Source: Acidobacteriota bacterium (GTDB lineage: Bacteria > Acidobacteriota > Terriglobia > Bryobacterales > Bryobacteraceae). Taken from it: a stretch of DNA of 64,000 bases. A program made the translations under genes and the position numbers. Of this stretch, positions 27,271 to 35,813 are shown in pieces; the stretch's first letter is position 1; each line of letters opens with the position of its first letter. The DNA lies in contig JAEZIJ010000248.1 in NCBI GenBank assembly GCA_023436715.1, forward strand, positions 3,358 to 67,357, in the 5' to 3' direction. Under the pieces are notes generated by a model, which did not search any database, was not told the origin of the DNA, and worked only from the letters and a program-made list of their open reading frames with translations.

Positions 27271-29373
27271 TTATGTTGCCCGTTTCAACGCCGCGAGCAC
27301 GCGCGCCGGCGTCATCGGCAACTGGTACAGCCGGGCTCCCGTGGCGTCGTAAATTGCGCTTGCCAGGACCGCACCCATGTTCACGATCGGCGGCTCGCCG
27401 CAGCCGGATGCGGGAGTCTCCGGGTTGTCGATCAGAACCGGCTCGATCTTAGGCAGCCAGGAGAACCGTGGGAGCGCGTACGTGTCGAAGTTGCGCGTCA
27501 GAACCTCGCCGTCCTTGAAACGCACCTCCTCGGTGAGCGCATAGCCCAGGCCCATAGTGATGCTGCCTTCGATCTGCTGGCGCGAGCCCTCCGGACTTAC
27601 CGTCACTCCCTGGTCCTGCGCGCAGACAACGCGTTTCACTTGCACGTGCCCGGTGCTCTTGTCTACCGTCAACTCGGCCATGGTCGCGACGTAGGTGCCC
27701 AGGTAGATCGCGCACGCAACTCCCACGCCGCGTCCGCTCGGCGTCCGGACCGGCTTCCACCCGAACTGTTTCGCAGCGGTCTCCAGCACGCGCCGCATTC
27801 GCCTATCGCTCAGGTGCTTCAAACGGAACTCCACGGGGTCCGCGCCGGCCTTCTCCGCCAGCAGGTCGATGTGGATCTCGCGCGCAAAGGTGTTGGTGTT
27901 CACAGAAGGCGCGCGCCACGGTCCGGTGGCGAACGGATGCAAACCGCCTCCGCTCCATCCACCCGCCGACGCTGTTCGCTGGTGCGGGATATCGTAGAAC
28001 TGCTTCGCCTCGCGGTCGCCGGCGCAGTAGACCGCAAAGTCCCAGAAGGCGATCCTGCCCCCGGTGGTCAGTCCCGAGCGGATCTTCACCACCGCCGCGG
28101 GCCGGAACGTGTCATAGAAAAACTCTTCGGCGCGATCGAAAACCACCTGAACGGGCCTGCCGGTCGCCTTCGCGAGCCGCGCCGCTTCGACCGCCTGCCT
28201 CGATGCGCTCTTCCCGCCGAATCCGCCGCCGACATACGGCGCCACGACACGCACGTTATCCGGTGCGAGCCCGAGCGCCTGCGCCACCTGCTGCTTCACC
28301 GGAAACGGAGTCTGCGTGGCCGCCCACACTGTCGCCTTCCCGTTCTCGATCGAAGCCGTGGCCGAGTGCGTCTCCATTGCCGCGTGCGCGACGTAGCTGT
28401 TCAGGTACGTTTGCTCGACCAGCGTCGCAGTGGCTTTCTGCCCGTCCGCAAGGCTGCCGCTCTCGTGCAACACCTGGGGTGGCGGGGCAGTCTTGAGCAG
28501 GTGATCGAAGATAGTCCGGTCGTCCGTGGATGGCCGCGGGCGCTCGAACTGCGCCTTGATGAGGTCGCGCGCCTCATCGGCCAGGTCGCGATGTTCGTGG
28601 AGCACCGCGATCAGATCGCCGTCTTTCACCACACGCGCACCGGGAAACTTCTCCGCGGCGGAGGTGTCCACATCCTTGAGCGTCGCTCCGTGCGCCGGAG
28701 GCCGCAGAATCCGGGCATGCAGCATGCCTGGAAGAACGATGTCGCCGGCGTACTTCGCTTTGCCGGTCAACTTTTCGATGGCGTCCTTCCGACGCGGCGA
28801 CTGCCCCACCACGCGGTACCCCGACACGGGCTTCACCGGAACCTTGTCCAGGTGCCGCTCGATCCGCCTGCCGCCCACCAGTTGCGCGTAAGTGACTTCC
28901 CTGCCCGACGGGCCGCTCACCACCCCGGCCTTCACGCTCAACTGGCCTGCCGGCGCCCCCAGTTTCTCAGCGGCCATCTGGAGCAGCACCGCCCGCGCCT
29001 CCGCCCCCGCCCCTTTCAGCACCGGACCGAAAGAACGAATGCTGAGCGAACCGAACGTGCCCATGTCCCACGGGCACACATCGGTATCGCTCATGACCAT
29101 GTCCACGTTATCGACGGCGACGTCCAGTTCTTCGGCGAGCAGTTGCGCCAGTGCGGTCTCGGAACCCTGGCCGAGTTCGACCTTGCCGACGAAGCACGTT
29201 ACCCGGCCGTCCGGACCGATCTTGAGGTATGCGTTGAAGTCCGCCGGATAGCCCTGCCGCCCGGGCAGCCGCGCAGGCTCCTGGAACTCGGCCGGCATCG
29301 GCACCGGGAAGACGACGAAGAGCCCCGGTCCGGCCAGGGCCAAAAAATCGCGGCGCGTCACATCGGCCTTCAT
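27271..29373 (-). CDS. Molybdopterin-binding subunit of a xanthine dehydrogenase-family hydroxylase (IorB-like)
   Basis: 700 aa with a twin-arginine signal (TRRDFLALAG) at the N-terminus. It belongs to the aldehyde oxidase/xanthine dehydrogenase large-subunit family, closest in layout to isoquinoline 1-oxidoreductase beta subunits. Blocks are VGKVELGQGSETALAQ, YVGGGFGGKSASRQAVEAA, GPWRAPS, DQGVTVSPEGSRQQIEGS, and GCGEPPIVNMG near the C-terminus with the catalytic Glu. The substrate cannot be told. Its start overlaps the [2Fe-2S] subunit stop by 4 bases. No FAD (CoxM-like) subunit is present. Confidence 0.9.
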   Translation of the reverse strand: MKADVTRRDFLALAGPGLFVVFPVPMPAEFQEPARLPGRQGYPADFNAYLKIGPDGRVTCFVGKVELGQGSETALAQLLAEELDVAVDNVDMVMSDTDVCPWDMGTFGSLSIRSFGPVLKGAGAEARAVLLQMAAEKLGAPAGQLSVKAGVVSGPSGREVTYAQLVGGRRIERHLDKVPVKPVSGYRVVGQSPRRKDAIEKLTGKAKYAGDIVLPGMLHARILRPPAHGATLKDVDTSAAEKFPGARVVKDGDLIAVLHEHRDLADEARDLIKAQFERPRPSTDDRTIFDHLLKTAPPPQVLHESGSLADGQKATATLVEQTYLNSYVAHAAMETHSATASIENGKATVWAATQTPFPVKQQVAQALGLAPDNVRVVAPYVGGGFGGKSASRQAVEAARLAKATGRPVQVVFDRAEEFFYDTFRPAAVVKIRSGLTTGGRIAFWDFAVYCAGDREAKQFYDIPHQRTASAGGWSGGGLHPFATGPWRAPSVNTNTFAREIHIDLLAEKAGADPVEFRLKHLSDRRMRRVLETAAKQFGWKPVRTPSGRGVGVACAIYLGTYVATMAELTVDKSTGHVQVKRVVCAQDQGVTVSPEGSRQQIEGSITMGLGYALTEEVRFKDGEVLTRNFDTYALPRFSWLPKIEPVLIDNPETPASGCGEPPIVNMGAVLASAIYDATGARLYQLPMTPARVLAALKRAT

Positions 29374-29846
29374 CGGTTGCCTCCCTTCATCGCGCCGGCC
29401 GCTTCCTGGATCGCGTCCACAACGCGGACGTGCGAGCCGCAGCGGCAGAGGTTGTCATCCATATGCCGAATGATCTCCTCGCGCGTGGGGCGCTGCGATT
29501 TCAGCAGCAGCGCGTACGCGCTCATGATCATCCCCGGCGTGCAGAACCCGCACTGAAATGCATTGTGATTCAGGAATGCCTGCTGGATCGGATGGAGCCG
29601 GCCATCACCCAAGCCCTCGATCGTCAACACATGTTTGCCCGCGACATCTTTCACAGGCGTGGCGCACGACCTGACGGCCTCCTGATCGACAATCACGGTG
29701 CACGCCCCGCACAGACCCTCCCCGCATCCGTACTTGGCGCCGGTGAGGCCGAGATCGCCCCGGAGAACCCAGAGCAGCATCCGCTCATCGTCCACCGTGA
29801 TCCGAACCGGCTTGTTGTTCAGCATGAAGGAAATGGTTCGTTCCAT
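29370..29846 (-). CDS. [2Fe-2S] subunit of the molybdenum hydroxylase (IorA/CoxS-like)
   Basis: 158 aa carrying two [2Fe-2S] clusters: the plant-ferredoxin type C41, C46, C49, C61 (YGCGEGLCGACT) and the helical-domain type C99, C102, C134, C136 (CGFCTPGMIMSA and NLCRCGSH). It relays electrons from the molybdenum subunit. It has no signal peptide of its own, so export would depend on the Tat signal of its partner, as known for similar enzymes. Confidence 0.93.
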   Translation of the reverse strand: MERTISFMLNNKPVRITVDDERMLLWVLRGDLGLTGAKYGCGEGLCGACTVIVDQEAVRSCATPVKDVAGKHVLTIEGLGDGRLHPIQQAFLNHNAFQCGFCTPGMIMSAYALLLKSQRPTREEIIRHMDDNLCRCGSHVRVVDAIQEAAGAMKGGNR

Positions 29847-29906
29847 CTGGTGCTCCTGAGACGCAATACTACTCTGAGCCTTCGGACTTAACCAGCCCTG
29901 GCGCTA

Positions 29907-30320
29907 CTACTGCGTGAGCTGTGTCGTCTGGTGCGCGACCAGCAGCCACGCGCCGCCCTGCTTCACCCAGAAGTGCATCGCCATGAGCTTGTCATCGAAC
30001 GGCCGGCCGTTGAGGATACCCGCCATCCGAAGCTTCACGTGCGCAACGGCCGCATTGCCGTAAAGCCGCACGGTGATGCTCTGCTGTTCAATGGTGTCGT
30101 ACTTCTGCTTGCCGCTCTTGAGGCGGTCGATGTAGTCGGCTTTGCTTTCGATCGCGCCGCTCGCGTGGGCGTAAATCAACTGGTCGTCCAGGACCTTTTC
30201 AAGCGCGGGCAGGTTCGCGGACGTGGCGGCAGTCACCCAACTCTTCTCCGCCGCAAGGATCTCATCCTCGGGACCAACCGCCTGCGCGGGAACCGGCGCA
30301 GACGGGAATGTTGTTCTCAT
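29907..30320 (-). CDS. NTF2-like (DUF4440/SnoaL-type) protein
   Basis: 137 aa with the cone-shaped NTF2-like pattern: EILAAEKSWVTAATSANLPALEKVL, then DQLIYAHASGAIESKADYIDRL, and a C-terminal HFWVKQGGAWLLVAHQTTQL; each is quoted as a partial block (LPALEKVLDD, IYAHASGAIESKADYI, GGAWLLVAHQ). The DUF4440 family has no single function; members include isomerases and secreted accessory proteins. ATG 30320 is chosen; the frame continues upstream but would run through the divergent gene. It is 60 bases upstream of the hydroxylase small subunit on the same strand. Confidence 0.8.
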   Translation of the reverse strand: MRTTFPSAPVPAQAVGPEDEILAAEKSWVTAATSANLPALEKVLDDQLIYAHASGAIESKADYIDRLKSGKQKYDTIEQQSITVRLYGNAAVAHVKLRMAGILNGRPFDDKLMAMHFWVKQGGAWLLVAHQTTQLTQ

Positions 30321-30321
30321 C

Positions 30322-30336
30322 ACGCTAGAATAGCGT
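30322..30336. promoter_or_regulatory. Short perfect inverted repeat in a divergent gap
   Basis: ACGCTA-GAA-TAGCGT followed by TTTT, in the 32-base gap between the NTF2-like gene and the DUF1684 gene. It contains a TAGAAT (30326-30331) that may act as -10 for DUF1684. It could be an operator for both genes; the arms are too short for a strong terminator and no upstream gene on the plus strand would need one. Confidence 0.35.
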
Positions 30337-30352
30337 TTTTGGAGACATCCAG

Positions 30353-31195
30353 ATGAGATTGGCACTGTCCGCAGTTTTGATGCTCCCGGTGTGCTTAGCC
30401 CAGACGCCGTCAAGCTACCGCGCCGAAGTGGAGCGCTGGCGCGTTGCCCGCGAACAGCAACTGAAGGCGGAAGACGGCTGGCTCTCCGTCGCCGGCCTGT
30501 TCTGGCTGAAGGAGGGCGACAACCGCATCGGCACGGACCCGGCATGCGAAATCGCGCTCCCCGCCGGCACGGCGGCGCCAAGCGCGGGCGTTGCCAGGCT
30601 GAGCGGCGGCCACGTTCGCGTTTCTCTCGCCAACGGACCGGCCTCCGAGTGGCACTCCGACGCCTCCGGCCGCCCCAACGTCGTCTCCGTGGGCCGCCTC
30701 AAGCTCCTGCTCATCAGCCGAGGAGACCGTTACGCCATCCGGCTGAAGGACAACGAAAGCGCAATGCGCAAAGACTTCACCGGCCTGCGCTGGTATCCGG
30801 TGGAGGAAGGCTGGCGGGTCCGCGCGAAGTTCAACGCGTATCCCGAACCGCGCAAACTCGCCTTTAACACTGTGGCCGGCACCAAAGAGGAGATGCCTAA
30901 CCCGGGCTACGTCTCCTTTGTGCGCAACGGGCAGGAGTACCGGCTTGACGCCGTCTCCGAGGGTCCCGGCCTGTTTCTTGTGTTTCGCGACGGCACGAGC
31001 GGCAGGACCACGTACGGCGGCGCGCGCTTCCTCAACACGGAAGCCCCTCGCAACGGAACGGTGATTCTCGACTTCAACCGGGCGGTCAACCCGCCGTGCG
31101 CATTCACACCCTACGCGACTTGCCCGCTTCCGCCGCCCCAGAACCGCCTGAAACTGCCCATCACGGCCGGCGAGATGAAGTACGACGCTCACTAA
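30353..31195 (+). CDS. Exported DUF1684 protein
   Basis: 280 aa with a signal peptide (MRLALSAVLMLPVCLA). It matches DUF1684: DGWLSVAGLFWLKEGDNRIG near residue 36, GGARFL in the middle, and the strongly conserved end NPPCAFTPYATCPLPPPQNR. The family is of unknown function and common in Bacteroidota and Acidobacteriota. Its 3' end overlaps the convergent beta-glucosidase gene by 35 bases (31161-31195). Confidence 0.87.
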   Translation: MRLALSAVLMLPVCLAQTPSSYRAEVERWRVAREQQLKAEDGWLSVAGLFWLKEGDNRIGTDPACEIALPAGTAAPSAGVARLSGGHVRVSLANGPASEWHSDASGRPNVVSVGRLKLLLISRGDRYAIRLKDNESAMRKDFTGLRWYPVEEGWRVRAKFNAYPEPRKLAFNTVAGTKEEMPNPGYVSFVRNGQEYRLDAVSEGPGLFLVFRDGTSGRTTYGGARFLNTEAPRNGTVILDFNRAVNPPCAFTPYATCPLPPPQNRLKLPITAGEMKYDAH

Positions 31196-33398
31196 CCCGG
31201 AACTCTCCACGGAGTCCGCGCACCGAGTCGGGGCCGATCCAGACATGGAACTGTCCCGGCTCCGTGACGAGCTTCATCTCCGCATTGTGGAACGCCAGAT
31301 CCGGCGTGCCCAGGGTGAACTCCACGGCTCGCTTCTCACCGGGCTTCAGGTGTACGCGCCGGAAGCCCTTCAACTCCCGCACGGGGCGCGTGACGCTGCC
31401 CACCATGTCGCGCACGTAAAGCTGGACCACCTCGTCCGCCTCAACCGTCCCGGTGTTCGCGACGTCCGCTGAAACCGTCAGCTTCCCACCAAGAGGCATA
31501 GCAGGGGAGGACACCCGTAAGTTCGAGTACTCGAAAGTCGTATAGGAGAGTCCGTACCCGAACGGATAAGCCGGAGTGAAATCCACATCGAGATACTTCG
31601 AATCGTATCCTTTGGGATCGAGCGGCGTTCCGGTCGGGATTCCCAGCTCCTTCTCCGACGGCGGCCGCCCGGTGTTCATGTGCGAGTAGTAGATGGGCAC
31701 CTGCCCCACTGTCCGCGGGAACGTCTGGGTCAGCTTGCCGGACGGTACCACGTCGCCGAAAATAAGGTCCGCGACCGCCGGGCCGCCCATCGTGCCCGGA
31801 TGCCACGCATAGAGCACCGCATCCAACTTCGACGCCGCCTTCTCGAACGTCAGCGGACGCCCGGCCATGATTACCGCGATCAGTGGCTTGCCCGTCTTCG
31901 CCAATTCGTCCACCAGGGCTTCCTGAGCGCCGGGCAGGTCCAGGAACGCGCGCGAGTGTGCTTCGCCGGAGAGGATCTGCTCCTCGCCGAGGAACAGCAG
32001 CACGGCGCCCGCTCCGCGCGCTGCGTCCACCGCCGCCCCGAAGCCGTCATGGCTCATGTCGCGGCTCGTCTTCAGCCCCGGCGCGAACGCAACCCGCGCC
32101 GCGCCCAGGGTATCCCTGAGCGCCGCCAGGGGAGTCCGCACCTCGGCCGACCTTCCGTCCATCATCCAGGTCCCCATCTGGTCCGTGGGAGCACTTGCCA
32201 GCGGGCCGATCACCGCCACCTTCCCTACGGTTTTCGGCAGCGGCAGCGCACGGTTTTCGTTCTTTAGAAGAACAACGCTCTCCGTCGCCAATTTCTTCGC
32301 GACCGCGAGGGCCTGAGCGTCCGGCGCGGCGTCCTCCGCAGTAGCCGCCGGCACGCGCTTATCGAAGAGCCCGAGCCGGAACTTCATCCGAAGGATGTTC
32401 CGCACGGCGCCGTCGATCAGCTTCATATCGACCTTGCCCGATGCGACGAGCTGCTTCAGGTTGTCGTAGAAGCTGGTGCTTGCCATCTCCATGTCCACGC
32501 CGCCGCGCAGCGCTTTGAGGGCCGCTTCGCGCGGATCGGCCGCGTAGCCGTGCGCGATCATCTCGGTCACGGAGTTCCAGTCGCTCACCACGACGCCGTC
32601 GAACTTCCATTCGTTCCGGAGCACCTGGCGGAGTGTGAAGGCATTCCCGCTGGTGGGAACGCCGTTCAGGTCGTTGAACGCGCTCATCACGCTTGCCACA
32701 CCGGCGTCCACCGCCGCACGGAACGGCGGCAGATAGACATCGCGGAGCAGCCGCTCTGGAATCCACGTGGTGTTGTAGTCCCGGCCGCCCTCAGCCGCGC
32801 CGTAGCCTACATAGTGCTTCGCGCAAGCTGCGATCGAGCCCGGCGCATCGAGTGCCTCGCCCTGGAAGCCCCGCACCATCGCTGCGCCGAGTGCGCCCGA
32901 GAGGTACGGGTCCTCGCCCAGTGTCTCCGCCACACGGCCCCACCGCGGGTCGCGCGTGATGTCCAGCATCGGCGCGAACGTCCAGTGAATGCCCGCCGCC
33001 GAGGCTTCCCGCGCGGCCACCCGCGCCGCCTGCGCGATCAACTCCGGGTCCCAGCTTGCGGATTGGCCCAGTGGGATCGGAAATATCGTGCGGTAACCGT
33101 GTATCACGTCCCGGCCGAAGATGAGCGGGATTCCCAGCCGGCTTTCCTTCAGGGCGATTCGCTGCGCCTCCGCGCGGTCCACGGCACTGCCGGCGTTGAG
33201 AAAAGATCCCCAACGCCCTTTCCGGATTTCATCTTTGATTTGCGGCGTTAGCCGGCCGCCCACGGAAAGCTGCGACATCTGCCCCAGCTTCTCTTCGACG
33301 GTCATCCGGGATACCAGGTCGTTAACGCGTTTTTCGATGTCGGCAGGAAACGAAACCATGGCAAACAAAAGGGCGAGGACAAACACGCGGAAATACAT
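31161..33398 (-). CDS. bglX: Glycoside hydrolase family 3 beta-glucosidase (BglX-like), exported
   Basis: 745 aa with a Sec signal (MYFRVFVLALLFAMVSFPA). The N-terminal GH3 TIM barrel contains KHYVGYGAAEGGRDYN and the catalytic nucleophile Asp273 in VVVSDWNSV. The alpha/beta sandwich domain follows (AVIGPLASAPTDQMGTWM), then a C-terminal fibronectin type III-like domain (VADEVVQLYVRD-like). It releases glucose or xylose from beta-linked oligosaccharides in the periplasm. A GGAGA lies just before the ATG. Confidence 0.93.
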   Translation of the reverse strand: MYFRVFVLALLFAMVSFPADIEKRVNDLVSRMTVEEKLGQMSQLSVGGRLTPQIKDEIRKGRWGSFLNAGSAVDRAEAQRIALKESRLGIPLIFGRDVIHGYRTIFPIPLGQSASWDPELIAQAARVAAREASAAGIHWTFAPMLDITRDPRWGRVAETLGEDPYLSGALGAAMVRGFQGEALDAPGSIAACAKHYVGYGAAEGGRDYNTTWIPERLLRDVYLPPFRAAVDAGVASVMSAFNDLNGVPTSGNAFTLRQVLRNEWKFDGVVVSDWNSVTEMIAHGYAADPREAALKALRGGVDMEMASTSFYDNLKQLVASGKVDMKLIDGAVRNILRMKFRLGLFDKRVPAATAEDAAPDAQALAVAKKLATESVVLLKNENRALPLPKTVGKVAVIGPLASAPTDQMGTWMMDGRSAEVRTPLAALRDTLGAARVAFAPGLKTSRDMSHDGFGAAVDAARGAGAVLLFLGEEQILSGEAHSRAFLDLPGAQEALVDELAKTGKPLIAVIMAGRPLTFEKAASKLDAVLYAWHPGTMGGPAVADLIFGDVVPSGKLTQTFPRTVGQVPIYYSHMNTGRPPSEKELGIPTGTPLDPKGYDSKYLDVDFTPAYPFGYGLSYTTFEYSNLRVSSPAMPLGGKLTVSADVANTGTVEADEVVQLYVRDMVGSVTRPVRELKGFRRVHLKPGEKRAVEFTLGTPDLAFHNAEMKLVTEPGQFHVWIGPDSVRGLRGEFRVSERRTSSRRP

Positions 33399-33443
33399 CT
33401 TGTCTCCGATTATCCTGAAGCCGGATACCCGACCGCAACGAAG

Positions 33444-34292
33444 CTATGCACCCTGGCAGCCGTACCCTTCGTAGGTGCGAACCCAACCGCCCCCGCGCCG
33501 GCTGTATACCCGATAGGTAAACCACTCCCAACCGTCTGCAACCGTGAGGATCTCATCGACCCCGTCGCCATCGAGGTCCAGGTGATCCACCAGCGACTCG
33601 AGACCGTACGTCTCGCCGCTGCCCGAATGGTAACGCACGAGCGCGGGCCGATATCCCGAGGCGTCGCCTTCGGCCACAAAGAACAGTGTGCGAACAGGCC
33701 CGTCGTCATTCACTGGGTCAATCCGCGCGACGCCAAGCAGGTCTTGCCGCCCGTCGCGGTTCAGGTCACTGGCTGTGAGTTGCACAACTTGAATTCGTGA
33801 GAGTAGCCGGGCGGGTACTGAGCGACGAACGAACTCGGCGCGCGCAAACTCGATCGCAGCCGCGCGCTCGACTGCTTCGGGCGGGCGCCTCGTCCCCATC
33901 TCGCGGCCTAAAGAGGGAGAACTGGTGGCCAGCGCCGTATCGCCGCGCCGGCCGGAAGCCCGCGGTGCAAGGCGAATCGCCCGGGTCAGCTTCACGCTCG
34001 CCTGCGAGGGGCCGCTCACGGTAGCGCGGCCGACGCGCTCGCCGCCAAACAGAACCGTGTAGCACCGGCCCGCCGCGGACCACTGGGGCGCGAAGTCGCG
34101 GCACCCCGTGTCGGAGGCGACAACCCGGGGCTCGAACGCACGGCCGTTTTGAAGCTCGACTACCGGCTGGACCGAGTATGCGCCCTTCTCATCCACGCTC
34201 ACAGCGAACAGGACGTCGCGCGATCCCGGTTGTCCGGCGCGAAGAACAAAAACCGCAACGGACGCGATTACGCAGGCGAACAGTTCTCTCAC
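33444..34292 (-). CDS. Exported protein with FG-GAP-like Asp-rich loops, function unknown
   Basis: About 282 aa. From GTG 34292 the N-terminus is a good signal peptide (RELFACVIASVAVFVLRA); a TTG at 34346 would add 18 residues. The C-terminal half has two calcium-loop-like stretches, DLNRDGRQDLLG and DLDGDGVDEIL, as in FG-GAP/VCBS beta-propeller repeats, but only two copies are visible. The Cys residues near both ends suggest a periplasmic disulfide. Not otherwise recognised. Confidence 0.65.
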   Translation of the reverse strand: MRELFACVIASVAVFVLRAGQPGSRDVLFAVSVDEKGAYSVQPVVELQNGRAFEPRVVASDTGCRDFAPQWSAAGRCYTVLFGGERVGRATVSGPSQASVKLTRAIRLAPRASGRRGDTALATSSPSLGREMGTRRPPEAVERAAAIEFARAEFVRRSVPARLLSRIQVVQLTASDLNRDGRQDLLGVARIDPVNDDGPVRTLFFVAEGDASGYRPALVRYHSGSGETYGLESLVDHLDLDGDGVDEILTVADGWEWFTYRVYSRRGGGWVRTYEGYGCQGA

Positions 34293-34415
34293 GTATTTCA
34301 GGTTCTCACGAGAATTTGGCGCCCGTCGTACTGTCGCTCTTGACAACCGGATGTATATTGAAAGTGAGAAGCGGGGCGCCCTGCCCCATTCATCCGCAGC
34401 ACCTCACGCCTGACC

Positions 34416-35186
34416 ATGCACACAAACCAAGACAAGACGACAGATCCCTGCCCAAGCATACACATGGCGCCGCCGCACGACGAGTTGATCAAACTGGGGC
34501 CTCGCCCGGCAAGCGCCGAGCGACTGGTAGCCGAAGTCTGGAACAACTCGGGTAACCTGCTGAGCGCGCTGGCCGGGCGGTTGAAATTCGAGCCGGGCGC
34601 CGCCGTGGCCGTGTTCTGCGTCGAATGCGGAGGCAACGGCTTCGGTCCCGACGGGCGAATGGTGATCCGATTCGAGAACCACCACTTCTTCCGCCACTGG
34701 GGCAAGTCGCACAACGAGGCGTTCGACCCACATTTCCGGTTCGATCCCAAGGAGACCTGGAAGAGCCATCAGTGGCGCGAATCCTCCGGCGGCGCCTTCG
34801 AACCGGTCCACCAGGACCAGGCGAGCGAGTGGCGCGTCTTCGAGTTCGCGCGCACGCTGGACGACACGGCAGCCAAGCTCTCCATCAGCATGGGCGGGCC
34901 CCAGATCATGGGTTCCAACTACGCCGGCGCCGGATTCCAGTCGGTCCAGCAAATGTTCGATGCTTTCGCCGCCAGCGAAAAACGGCAGATCATCGCGTTC
35001 TTCGACTTCCTTCAGGGAACCGAGACGCACCCGCGCAAGGTGCTTGCGCTTCAGCGAATGGATTTCGTGCGCTTTGCCGAGTTGTATAACGACCGCGGCA
35101 ATGCCGCCATCTACAGCGCGCGCATCCGCACAATGTACGATACGTTCCAGCGCCTGCGCCCAGCCGCGACGCCCGCGGCCGCTTGA
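34416..35186 (+). CDS. N-acetylmuramidase (DUF3380-type, phage-endolysin-like)
   Basis: 256 aa. It matches the N-acetylmuramidase domain known from phage endolysins: the catalytic-Glu region AVFCVECGGNGFGPDG (Glu70), RFENHHFFRHWG, GPQIMGSNYAGAGF (161-174) and the end LYNDRGNAAIYSARI. The family cleaves the MurNAc-GlcNAc bond of peptidoglycan. No signal peptide, holin or peptidoglycan-binding domain is present, and no other phage gene is near. It could be a domesticated lysin or an effector-type enzyme; that is open. Confidence 0.8.
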   Translation: MHTNQDKTTDPCPSIHMAPPHDELIKLGPRPASAERLVAEVWNNSGNLLSALAGRLKFEPGAAVAVFCVECGGNGFGPDGRMVIRFENHHFFRHWGKSHNEAFDPHFRFDPKETWKSHQWRESSGGAFEPVHQDQASEWRVFEFARTLDDTAAKLSISMGGPQIMGSNYAGAGFQSVQQMFDAFAASEKRQIIAFFDFLQGTETHPRKVLALQRMDFVRFAELYNDRGNAAIYSARIRTMYDTFQRLRPAATPAAA

Positions 35187-35193
35187 GCGCAGG

Positions 35194-35754
35194 CTACACC
35201 GGCTCGAATGCGGCGGCGGCCAGCTTTCTCGCGTGATCCGCGAGGTCGCCGGGCCAGGATGCAACAAGCGCCTCAAAGCGGCCCTTGTCTCCCGCAAACA
35301 GCGACCTGAGGGCCTCTTCGTATCCCGCCTCATTGCCCGCCATCGCCGACATAAAGCGGTAGGCAGCCTCTTGCGCCTTCCTGACGCGGTCTTTGCCGCC
35401 GTTTACCCGCCGGGCTTCTTCCACAAGTTTCCGAAGTGCGACGGAAGCCCCGCCGGGCTGGCTGTTCAACCACTCCCAGTGCCTGGGCAGGAGCGTAACC
35501 TCGCGCGCGACAACGCCTAGCTTCGGACGCCCCGGTTGCCGCGGTTGCGGTTCTCCGGCGCCGAGTCTCCGCAGAACGTCTTCGGCCGTGCCGCGAAAGT
35601 CGATTTCGATCGGTTCGCTGGTGGCGTCATCGAAGATCAGGACGGCGCCCCGCTCGCCGCGATCGATTATTTCCTTTGTTTTCAGCGCAACATCTGCCAG
35701 TTCCCCCGAGGCGATCCGGCGGCTGCCTTCGAACGCTGTGCAGTGTATCGTCAT
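35194..35754 (-). CDS. DUF2239 family protein
   Basis: 186 aa matching DUF2239: DDATSEPIEIDFRG near residue 43, then GRPKLGVVAREVTLLPRHWEW and the strongly conserved QPGGASVALRKLVEEARR (split as GRPKLGVVAREVTLLP and GGASVALRKLVEEARR). The family is of unknown function, single-domain and cytoplasmic. The ATG is only 4 bases from a 31-bp palindrome that overlaps its predicted -10 box, so tight regulation is likely. Confidence 0.85.
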   Translation of the reverse strand: MTIHCTAFEGSRRIASGELADVALKTKEIIDRGERGAVLIFDDATSEPIEIDFRGTAEDVLRRLGAGEPQPRQPGRPKLGVVAREVTLLPRHWEWLNSQPGGASVALRKLVEEARRVNGGKDRVRKAQEAAYRFMSAMAGNEAGYEEALRSLFAGDKGRFEALVASWPGDLADHARKLAAAAFEPV

Positions 35755-35757
35755 ATA

Positions 35758-35788
35758 TTATCCGGGTAAAATAATTTTACCAGGATAA
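35758..35788. promoter_or_regulatory. 31-bp near-perfect palindrome (candidate operator) between DUF2239 and rlmH
   Basis: Half-site TTATCCGGGTAAAAT and its mirror pair in 14 of 15 positions around base 35773; only 35764/35782 mismatch. On the minus strand a promoter TTGCTC (35802-35797)-N17-TAAAAT (35779-35774) leads to DUF2239, and the palindrome covers its -10 and start point, so a bound regulator would repress. On the plus strand TAAAAT (35767-35772) faces rlmH. The regulator family is not recognised. Confidence 0.7.
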
Positions 35789-35813
35789 AATTGGGGGAGC
35801 AATCTCCTGTATC

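Noticed and set aside
27640..29556. 638-aa plus-strand open frame opposite the molybdenum hydroxylase
   Set aside because: It lies antisense to a clear family member, has no domain, and is expected from GC-rich codon use.
34338..34356. Promoter TTGACA...TATATT before the muramidase
   Set aside because: The two boxes are only 8 bases apart, too close for a sigma-70 promoter.
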